Source of the DNA: Stenogyne calaminthoides
Lineage: Eukaryota; Streptophyta; Magnoliopsida; Lamiales; Lamiaceae
Direction: 5' to 3'
DNA: 64,000 nt
Assembly (NCBI GenBank): GCA_037126765.1
Contig: JBBCBC010000025.1
Coordinates: forward strand, 13,361,639 to 13,425,638
Shown: positions 56,401 to 64,000 of the stretch, piece by piece
How positions within the stretch are numbered: the stretch's first letter is position 1
Layout: every line of letters begins with the position of its first letter
Notes under the pieces: generated by a model
The model's input: only the letters and a program-made list of their open reading frames with translations
Database searches by the model: none
Told to the model about the DNA's origin: nothing
Translations under genes and position numbers: made by a program

Positions 56401-56812
56401 TAGCGAATACATATTAGATTTTTCAGAAACTCTGTTGTTAAACTTTTGAATAATATGAAACTGATATCATTACACTTGTAAATTGATATCAATATTTTTA
56501 TAAATTATTATCATACATTTAATACTATAATATTTATTTATAAGTATAATAATATCAATTGATAAGTGTGATAATATTAATATATATAAATATACTATTA
56601 TAAATTTTACCGGAAACTAATTACTCTATATTTTAACGATCCCATGTGAATGCTATATATAGTTTACTTGGTTCGAGTTTCCATGAGATCGAATATTTAA
56701 TTAGTCCAAGAAAACTTAAGTTTTCTTCTAAACTTTGACTTTTTTTTAGCTTAATTTAGTATATCAAAACACTACACGCATAATTAAATATGGAGTGGGT
56801 CTCTTGTACACC
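56401..56812. other. AT-rich DNA, nothing recognised
   Basis: ATATTA-rich with a weak inverted ATTGATATCA theme at 56460-56570. Confidence 0.45.
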
Positions 56813-57266
56813 AAGAGACCGTTTGTTATGCGAGAAAAGAAAGGAAAAGAGGGGAAAAGAAATCATATCCCACATTTTCAAGTGTTTAGTATGTTTGATG
56901 GTTTTTCCCCTTGGCCCGAAGGCCCGCATTTCTTTTTCCTATTTTTACATGATTATGGATCTCACCTCCTAGGTGGTATTTCTAATACCAAATATTATTC
57001 ATTGTTGTTAATTGACATAAATGATCCTATTTTAGTTCATTGTTGGTAAAAATATATATGTAATAAGGGGTATAATACTAAAATTAATATTTATCAAATG
57101 AATTTTCATGTCTTTATCAATCTTAACAAAAGGTTGAAGTAAAATAAATTATGATTTGAATACATCATAACAAACACTTAAAAAAGTCAAATATATTATA
57201 TATGTAAGTAAAATGTATCACATGATTTCATATATTTTCATATCCTATACCACGTAACAAACGGCT
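56813..57266. repeat. Tourist/Harbinger-like MITE candidate (~450 bp)
   Basis: The left end is GAGACCGTTTGTTATGCGAG. The right end, read in reverse complement, is GGAGCCGTTTGTTACGTGG. The ends are imperfect inverted repeats of about 15 bp; the body is non-coding and AT-rich. The 'CCGTTTG' end recalls Tourist elements. No clear 3-bp target duplication. Confidence 0.45.
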
Positions 57267-57364
57267 CCAAGTGCACATGGTTCACTAATGTATGTGTGAC
57301 CCATTTAAAAAGAGTGGGCCGCACCTATTAGTTAATATATTATAATTCCGCAATTTTACAGTAT

Positions 57365-57435
57365 TTGGTTGTAGTATAGCGGCTAAACATTCCATTTTCA
57401 AATAAAAGTCCAAGGTTTGATATTCAAGGTTCTTT
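57365..57435 (+). repeat. tRNA-like (SINE head) candidate
   Basis: TAGTATAGCGG fits the A-box consensus TRGYNNARNGG, and GGTTTGATATTC about 40 nt later approximates a B box, followed by T-rich DNA. Too diverged to be a working tRNA. Confidence 0.35.
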
Positions 57436-57524
57436 TTTTATTATTGGTCCAAATTTTGACACAAACAAAAAGTTAGGTTATTGAAGAATGAAGAATTGGG
57501 TGAAAATGATAATACACTTATTTT

Positions 57525-57850
57525 GAAACATGTAACTAGCTAATATTGAACCGTACAACCATATAATATAGAAACATGCAACTAGTTAATACTGTAACAT
57601 ATAATTATATAATACGAAAACATGCAACTAGCTAATACTGAATCGTGCAAATAAAAATTATATCACGCATCTAGCTAATACAAAAAAATATACAACTATT
57701 TAACACGGAAACATGCAACTAGCTAATACTAAATCGTGCAACTACAAAACATAGAAACATGCAACTAGCTAATACTGAACGTGCAACTATTTAACACAGA
57801 AACATGTAACTAGCTAATACTGGACCGTGCAACTAGAAAACATGAAAATA
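57525..57850 (+). repeat. Tandem AAACATGCAACTAGCTAATACTG array
   Basis: About seven imperfect units of 45-60 bp, each with ATGCAACTAGCTAATACTG and then GTGCAACTA. Non-coding. Confidence 0.75.
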
Positions 57851-58470
57851 TGAAATTACACATTTTAATAATATGAAGTTGCATGTTTCTTCATAGACAA
57901 CTGAAACATTTCAAATAGTCCTGAATGACTAAACCTGAAGTAATATCACTTTGTATCTTTATGTGATTTGATTTAATAAAAAAAAAATCATACTCTACTT
58001 GAAAAAAAATGTATGAATGCCTATTTTAGAACTTTGCATACAGTTAATCATTGTAGAGATGACTAATATCATAATTTAATTTAAATCCTCTTTAAAAAAT
58101 GCATCTTATCCCAGGCAACGTATCGTCGTATCTGCAATACTCCATGTTGGGAATAAAAATCGACTTAGTGGTGTTCTGTAATAGTATGAATTATTATGAC
58201 GTCGTTTCAACTTTTAAGCTCCCTGTGAAGAAGAAGAAAAAATTTGGAGAGAAGAAGAGAGGGGCACGATTTCTATTAGAGAAAGGATAGAGAGAATCAA
58301 TTCCTATTTATAAGGATCCAGAAATAATAAATTGGGTAGGATCAATGTGAGTGCACGAATCTAATTGCATATGAGACCTTGTCTTAAATATGGGGTTGGT
58401 ACGTAAAATAATTTCATTGCATAATTAAGTGCAACTAATGCTATAATTTATTAATAATGTCAAATTATCA
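57851..58470. other. AT-rich DNA, nothing recognised
   Basis: A 63-codon open frame at 58099-58290 is short and lysine-rich at its end. I do not call it a gene. Confidence 0.45.
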
Positions 58471-58473
58471 TGT

Positions 58474-58799
58474 GCACCATTTGCACCAAATTAATTTTGT
58501 GCAATTTAATTTTAGTAGTTTTTTTTCTTATTTTTTTCAGTTTTAGTTTTTTTTTTTCTCAATTTCAGTTTTCTTTTAACTTTAATTTCAGTTTTAGTTT
58601 TTTTTTTCTCGATCCGGACCCAAACCCGGCCCAAGTGGTTCATGGTTCACTCGGTCCAAGTTGTTCATGGTTCACCCGACCCGAATGGTTCATATATAAT
58701 TTAGGGTTCATTGTTTAGGGGTTAGTGTTTAAAGTGCGTAGTTCATCCAAATTAAAATTAAATCCAATTGCACCAATTTGAATTGGTGCATGAGGTGCA
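58474..58799. repeat. MITE candidate with ~42-bp inverted ends
   Basis: The left end GCACCATTTGCACCAAATTAATTTTGTGC... and the right end in reverse complement GCACCTCATGCACCAATTCAAATTGG... share the order GCACC, GCACCAA, TTG-GTGCAATT, TTAATTTTA. The interior has T-rich tracts and a repeated 'GGTTCATGGTTCACTCGG' phrase. No coding. The duplication is not clear. Confidence 0.5.
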
Positions 58800-59540
58800 G
58801 AGGAGGGTGATTCATTAATAATTAATACTTTTAAATAAAATAATTAATACTAACAAAGATACATTATAAATAACTAATTATTTAAGGAAAGTACAAAATG
58901 TAAAATAATTGCACAACAAAACTGATTTAGATATGACTTTGGCTTAATTATTAACTGAACCTTGTAGCAATTCATGAAGCAATTAAACAAAACAATAAAA
59001 TTAACCCATAATAGACGTCCTCGCTCCTTTTCTTCTCTTTATTTATTTGGGGAAAGCTTTAAGGTGCAAAGTGCAAAATCAAAAAACTCTAAGGTTCAAA
59101 TGCAATTTTTTGGTACAAAGTGCAATTTTTTTTAAACAAAGTACGATTTTTTGTGCACCTTAGAGTAATAAAAAATTGCATTTGTATCTTAACTATTAGT
59201 TTTGCATAAAAACATTAGAAAATGGTTATTTAATTTATTATTTTCTTTTTGAAAGAAAAAAAAAACCGTACTTTTATAACTTGTGTAGTACCCCGCTAGT
59301 GGATGGTAGATTATGATCCCCCAAATTAATCCTTGGTCCGAATACCTAGTTGTTAAAAAAAAAAAACTAAAGGAAAATGGGTAAGAAAATCACTTTTGAT
59401 CCTTATTTCGAAAAAAAATGTCATTCACTTTTTCTTAAATGTTACTCAAAATAATTTTTGGACTTAAATATTTGACAAAAACTTGTATGCAATATTGCAT
59501 ATAAGTGATATGTGCAATTGATTTTTTTTTTTCGCGGATC
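58800..59540. other. AT-rich DNA, nothing recognised
   Basis: Three AGTGCAATTTTTT-like phrases at 59065-59150; otherwise featureless. Confidence 0.45.
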
Positions 59541-59939
59541 AAATAATAGGGTCGGGTTAGGGCAGATTGCTGGCGGGTTAATGGGCTTCCTCCTTCATCT
59601 TCTCGACTCGCGCAGTCTGGGCAGATTTCTTCTTCTTCACGCTCGCGCACTCACACGCAAATTTCTTCTTCTTCTTCTTCTTCCTCTTCTCGCGTTGCAA
59701 CAAACGCGACTAGATCGACGTTGATTTTGATGGTGGTGTGTATCTAGGTTTTTCCTCTTCTTCTCTTGTTCTTCCTTTTCTCTTTCTCTTCTATATTTTT
59801 TTTGTTTTCTTCAATTTTCTCATCCTCGCAATTTTACAGGTGATTTCCTATGGTTTTGTGAAGCAGTTTTTCAGATCCTTCTGCACTATTTATGTTTTCT
59901 GTAAATCTGTAATTTTGGACTGAAGATTTTTTTTTGCGT

Positions 59940-60500
59940 CTGTACTATTTTTTTTCATGTAGTAACACTATTTTGCTCATATGGTAACACACATTTTGTT
60001 CATGTAGTAACACATCAAGTTATTCTTTAAATCTATAATTTTGGAGTGGAATTTATTTTCGCTCTTGTACTGGTTTTATTTATGTAGTAACACATTTTTC
60101 TTTATATGGTAACACTTTTTGTTCATGTAGTAACACGTGTTTTTTTAGTAATATGTAACACTGTTCATATATCGTCGTAATACTATGTGAATACGCATGT
60201 GTTACCATATAAATAATAATGTGTTACCATGTGACCCATGTTACGTTATGAATATTTATGTGTTACGATATGTTTTATTAAATGTCACGTAAGATATGAA
60301 GTTTTTTCAATATAACAATGTAGTAACACTTATACATAGATGTAGTAACACACAAAAATTTGACAAAAAAAAAATAAAATTTAATATAACAATGTAGTAA
60401 CATTTATACATAGATGTAGTAACACACCAAAAATAAATAAAATTCAATATAACAATGTAGTAACACTTATACATAGATGTAGTAACACACAAAAAATTGA
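59940..60500 (+). repeat. TAGTAACAC-rich repeat, copy 3, with tandem units
   Basis: More than a dozen GTAGTAACAC / GTGTTACNAT words. From 60311 a unit of 63-74 bp beginning TATAACAATGTAGTAACA is repeated three times (starts 60311, 60385, 60448). The words tie this region to 53601-54360. Confidence 0.7.
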
Positions 60501-60527
60501 CCAAAAAAAATAAAATATAATTATGTG

Positions 60528-60600
60528 TTCAGTAGGATTTGAACCTACAACTAAATACATTAAAAACAAACCTAAACCACTAAGCTACATTACATATTTG
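60528..60600 (-). repeat. tRNA-derived SINE head or tRNA pseudogene
   Basis: The minus strand has TAGCTTAGTGG (exact A-box consensus) and, 31 nt later, GGTTCAAATCC (good B box). The acceptor stem is not convincing and no anticodon arm is clear, so I read it as the Pol III promoter of a SINE rather than a working tRNA. Confidence 0.5.
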
Positions 60601-60690
60601 ATAAATATATCATTTTATTAATACATATTCGTCATCCCAACCTGAAGCCCACAACCCATTTGCCCGCCTTGCCACCCGACTCGACCACCG

Positions 60691-61384
60691 ACCAGCAGGT
60701 TCTAACCATGGATTTTAAGTCAATTTGCCTTGATTGTGATGTATTACACATAACACTAGTTTGCAATATTTCACACAAAACCTTCTCTAAACATTTTTAT
60801 TAAACATGAAGATCAGATCTCTTAATATGATTTTTTTTTCTTTTGTTTATAGACACTTTTTTCATGACGGCATCACGTAAAAGGCTCATTATTCAATTTT
60901 TATAAAAAAAATTATAGTTAGTGAAGTAGTAGATAAATGAATAAAAATACAAATAATTTGAATCTCATATTAGAATTTATCTCGTTTAAAACACAATTTT
61001 ACCACTATTTCAAAAACTAAAGACGAAACCCCAATTTTTAGCCAATTCTATTTTAAAAAGTTCATTTTTGTCAATGATTTTAATTTTATTTTTTTCTAGC
61101 TAAGAGAATATTTTTTTTACCAACTATACCATCATCCCTCTTTTTTAAAAAGACCAATTTTTTTTTTCTCTTTCATATTTTTCTTCTTCGCTACTACATT
61201 TGTCGCCACTCTTTTTTTGCTTTCAATCCCCTGAACTTCAATAACCATGACAATAATTGTTGGAGTCATTTAACTCCATCCATCCAAAAATAATTGTCAT
61301 CCCTTCAACTCTTATATTTAATTTCTAAATTGCTTTATAAAAAGAGAGACTATAGAAAAGCAAGCAACCAGTAACATATAGATT
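60691..61384. other. AT-rich DNA, nothing recognised
   Basis: T-rich tracts around 61060-61200; no supported gene. Confidence 0.45.
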
Positions 61385-61590
61385 CCAAGCGGGTTTTATG
61401 TGCATCCAAATATACCGTGCACTCATAGTGTATTTTAGAATCGTGCAAACTTATTATATTGAAATATGCAATTTGTTTACACTGAATCGTGAAACTATTT
61501 TTTCATACTTATAGTTATACAGTTCAGTGTAAACAAGTTACATGGTTCTAAGATGCCCTATGAGTGCAAGGTGCACCTGCATGCATATAA
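61385..61590. repeat. Foldback (MITE-like) repeat
   Basis: The left arm (about 61415-61496: 'TGCACTCATAGTG', 'TAGAATCGTGCAA', 'TGTTTACACTGAA') returns in reverse order and complement at 61517-61576 ('TTCAGTGTAAACAAG', 'GGTTCTAAGA', 'CCTATGAGTGCA'). The loop is about 20 bp. Non-coding. Confidence 0.6.
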
Positions 61591-61916
61591 GACTTAGCCA
61601 TAGATTCGAGGTCAAACGTCAAACATGGAAATTCTTTATATATTTGCAGCTCTGTATTTTCTCCACATTATCACCTAATCACCAAACCAATAAAATACTT
61701 TCTCCCTCTCTCACACAAAGACACACAATTCAAACATGTTTAAGCAAGGCGACATGTAAAAGATATAAACATAATGAATATGCGGTAAAAAATTAGTAAT
61801 AAATAAAAGAATAGAGAAAGCAGATAAAAACAGGGCTATTTGTTATTATAAATGTGCATTAATGATTGATGTTAAAAGGACAGAGAGTGCCAGATTGTAA
61901 CAGAGTTGTGTGCCAG
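61591..61916. other. Flanking DNA before the chromovirus array
   Basis: No gene recognised. An open frame at 61542-61796 is unremarkable. Confidence 0.4.
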
Positions 61917-62193
61917 TGATGAAACCTCTTGTGAGGTGTGCTAGAAATCTCGAATGAATGCACGAAATTAAACTAGCGATAAACAGCAAAACCGCTGTGA
62001 GGTTTTCAATATCAAAATATGCGTAAGAAAAAAAAAAAGAGTCTGAAACCCTAACTAATAACACACGCCCCGCAAAACAAGCTCGTGGGCTCGGCCGATC
62101 AAAAGTCTAATTAAAACAAATATGGAAAGAATTGAAGTAATGAAACAAATATGGAAAGAACTGAAATAAAGAAACAAATAAAAGTCGCCTTCA
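61917..62193 (-). repeat. LTR-a of the chromovirus array (277 bp)
   Basis: On the minus strand TGAAGGCGAC...TTTCATCA, preceded by the purine-rich GAGAATAGAGATGAAGAAT. It is nearly identical to LTR-b except for a longer A run near 62030. Confidence 0.7.
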
Positions 62194-63164
62194 ATTCTTC
62201 ATCTCTATTCTCCTGTGACGCTCGTATGTGTTGCCAAAACTCCTCAACGGCTCAACAGGGGTTCCATCATCATCCCCCCCTTCAGAATCAACCTTGTCCT
62301 CAAGGTTAAGTGACGGAAAACGCTGTCGGAGTTCGGCGACAACCTCCCACGTGGCATCTTCATCGGCCAGAGAATCGCGGAATTGGCCAATTTGCTTGAT
62401 GCGACTCATTGCTTCATTTGCGTCCTCGTGCTGGGCCGTTCCAAATCGGCTCAGTAATTCCTTCTTAAATTCATACCAATCCGGTCCGTGTCCCCCATTA
62501 ATTTGTTCGAACCAACGCCGCCACTGGCGTGCTTCCCCTTCCAGATAAAATGAGGCAATACGTACACACTCTTTCATCCGCGTGCCTTGCCATTCAAAAA
62601 TATTGCTCTGCTATCGATCTACCCGATCGCGTCCTCCCCGGTGAATTTAGGAAAATCGATACGTGGCCCTTTTGGCCGATGATCGCCAGTGCCTCATCCA
62701 TCGGCTAAACAACGGCTTCGACCTCTGTTTCCTCGGTCTCATTATCCGATTCGTTCTCGCTTTTTTCTCGACATTCTCGACCCATCCACGGCCAAGCGGA
62801 CTGGATTGTTGAACAAGTTGTCTGACCGAAAAGGTTCTCCCTTTCTTCTTTCTTGGAATGATCGATTGTGATTTATGTTGTGAATTCTCCTTTTCGGGTT
62901 GTGTCGTCTCGATTCGTCCCTCAGCGTCGTCGCCGTCGGTCTCGATTTCTTCCTGCGTGCATCTGCGAATCGCATGCTGTCGTCGTCTCGGCGTTAAGCG
63001 CCTCGAGCGAGTCCTTGTCCCTAAGCGTAGCGTCTGTCTGCAAACATGACCTTTGCCCTCACAACGCTCTCGGCGTTCTTTTGCGCTAGATCGGCGCGTA
63101 AGCGTGGTTTCGATTGCGTTATGGAGTTCTCGAGAGCCTCAAATCTCTCTTTGTTTGTCACCAT
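62191..63164 (-). pseudogene. Gag fused to pol tail, unit 1
   Basis: It starts at ATG 63164 ('MVTNKERFEALENSITQ'). The middle is broken by several frame changes (63020, 62740, 62640). From 62577 the frame is open: Retrotrans_gag ('RIASFYLEGEARQWRRWFEQ', 'FKKELLSRFG', 'EAMSRIKQIG'), then directly 'EDATWEVVAELRQRFPSLNLEDKV', the segment normally at the end of pol after the chromodomain. Protease, RT, RNase H and integrase are gone. The stop codon TGA (62193-62191) is formed by the first three bases of the LTR. Confidence 0.75.
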
Positions 63165-63205
63165 GGTTGCGGAAGTGTGATACTCATGGCCAACTCGAGG
63201 CCAAT

Positions 63206-63484
63206 TGATGAAATCTCTTAAAAGGTGTGTGCTAGAAATCTCGAATGAATGCACGAAATTAAACTAGCGATAAACAGCAAAACCGTTGTGATGTTTTCAA
63301 TATCAAAATATGCGTAAGAAAAAAGAACAAGAGTCTGAAACCCTAACTAATAACACACGCCCCGCAAAACAAGCTCGTGGGCTGGGCCGATCAAAGTCTA
63401 ATTAAAACAAATATGGAAAGAATTGAAGTAATGAAACAAATATGGAAAGAACTGAAATAAAGAAACAAATAAAAGTCGCCTTCA
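63206..63484 (-). repeat. LTR-b of the chromovirus array (279 bp)
   Basis: It serves as 3' LTR of unit 2 and 5' LTR of unit 1. The primer site after it (minus strand ATTGGCCTCGAG) is not a standard iMet site and may be damaged. Confidence 0.7.
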
Positions 63485-64000
63485 ATTCTTCATCTCTATT
63501 CTCCTGTGACGCTCGTATGTGTTGCCAAAACTCCTCAACGGCTCAACAGGGGTTCCATCATCATCCCCCCTTCAGAATCAACCTTGTCCTCAAGGTTAAG
63601 TGACGGAAAACGCTGTCGGAGTTCGGCGACAGCCTCCCACGTGGCATCTTCATCGGCCAGAGAATCGCGGAATTGGCCAATTTGCTTGATGCGACTCATT
63701 GCTTCATTTGCGTCCTCGTGCTGGGCCGTTCCAAATCGGCTCAGTAATTCCTTCTTAAATTCATACCAATCCGGTCCGTGTCCCCCATTAATTTGTTCGA
63801 ACCAACGCCGCCACTGGCGTGCTTCCCCTTCCAGATAAAATGAGGCAATACGTACACACTCTTTCATCTGTGTGCCTTGCCATTCAAAATATTGCTCTGC
63901 TCGATCTACCCAGTTGATCGCGTCCTCCCCGGTGAATTTAGGAAAATCGATACGTGGCCCTTTTGGCCGATGATCGCGGACTGCCTCTGTTCGTCGGCTA
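63485..64000 (-). pseudogene. Gag fused to pol tail, unit 2 (partial)
   Basis: Same fusion as unit 1. The upstream part near the window edge reads better than in unit 1 ('RIDFPKFTGEDAINWVDRAEQYFEWQGT'). The run of seven C at 62273-62279 in unit 1 is six C here (about 63565-63570), which shifts the frame and gives an early stop near 63535. It runs off the window. Confidence 0.75.

Larger units (their letters stand above)
59548..60690. repeat. Possible non-autonomous DNA transposon with GGCGGGT-type inverted ends
   Basis: The left end GGGTCGGGTTAGGGCAGATT...GGCGGGTTAATGGGCTTC (59548-59588) resembles, in reverse complement, the right end at about 60645-60690 (GTGGGCTTC... with GGCGGGCAAATGGG). 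The interior starts with a CT-rich leader-like tract and a (TTC)n run (about 59663-59690), then many TAGTAACAC words. No transposase. Boundaries are approximate. Confidence 0.35.
61917..64000 (-). mobile_element. Tandem deleted chromovirus (Ty3/gypsy), two units
   Basis: Read leftward: unit 2 internal (runs off the window), LTR-b (63484-63206), unit 1 internal, LTR-a (62193-61917). Both internal parts carry the same fusion of gag to the tail of pol, so the deletion preceded the tandem duplication. A shared central LTR is the usual product of LTR-LTR recombination. The short LTRs and chromodomain-type tail suggest a chromovirus such as the Reina group. Confidence 0.75.

Noticed and set aside
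58470..58718. Phe/Ser-rich open frame
   Set aside because: It is a translation of T-rich tracts inside a MITE candidate.
59580..59925. Gene-like CT-rich leader and short hydrophobic open frame
   Set aside because: It looks like a 5' UTR with a (TTC)n run, but no continuing coding sequence follows and it sits inside a repeat.
60528..60600. Functional tRNA gene on the minus strand
   Set aside because: A and B boxes are good, but no complete cloverleaf or acceptor stem can be drawn; a SINE head fits better.
62228..62548. Plus-strand open frame across the chromovirus
   Set aside because: It is the complement of the gag fusion ORF and has no domain; the same shadow appears in unit 2.

Overview
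This is plant nuclear DNA, most likely from a eudicot, and nearly all of the first 53 kb is a nest of LTR retrotransposons. I see no prokaryotic gene and no convincing intact host gene. The plant assignment rests on Ty1/copia elements primed by initiator tRNA-Met, large SIRE/Maximus-like copia elements with an extra ORF after pol, a Tat-like Ty3/gypsy element carrying a spliced antisense gene, a chromovirus-type gypsy fragment, and AT-rich intergenic DNA with MITE-like and tRNA-derived repeats.

Layout, using my own letters for elements. G (minus-strand copia, 37760-~40338) is the oldest visible host of the nest. A (plus-strand copia) is inserted in the integrase of G. The A fragments lie at 6531-7292, 34042-34656 and 35445-37759, and the 5' part of A is outside the window. 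Three insertions lie in A: E (Tat-like gypsy, window start to 6525, 3' LTR 5880-6525), B (copia, 7293-34036, target duplication AGCGT) and F (gypsy solo LTR, 34657-35439, target duplication ACAGT). B carries two further insertions: D (14.7 kb SIRE-like copia, 8060-22786, in the 5' LTR of B, duplication GGGAG) and C (compact copia derivative, 27180-29958, in the integrase of B, duplication TCCAT). The visible depth is therefore four levels: G contains A, A contains B, B contains C and D.

Beyond the nest, 40345-41260 holds a decayed plant-transposon-type ORF and 41700-41885 a SINE-like repeat. H (42335-53079, duplication CGGTG) is a nearly full-length SIRE-like copia element of 10.7 kb, inserted in the loop of a small palindrome. 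From 53080 to 61900 the DNA is AT-rich, with tandem repeats, TAGTAACAC-rich repeats, foldback/MITE candidates and tRNA-like promoters. The right end (61917-64000) is a tandem array of a deleted minus-strand chromovirus in which gag is fused to the tail of pol.

All elements look unable to move on their own: every gag-pol carries stops, frameshifts, deletions or active-site changes. The most unusual items are the spliced antisense gene in E, the divergent promoter pair and extra genes in D, the exact 96-bp triplication of the primer-binding site in H, the three-LTR structure of C, and a recurring loss of the middle base at CAG/CTG sites between LTR copies. That last pattern may be a sequencing artefact, so some of the apparent gene breaks should be treated with care.
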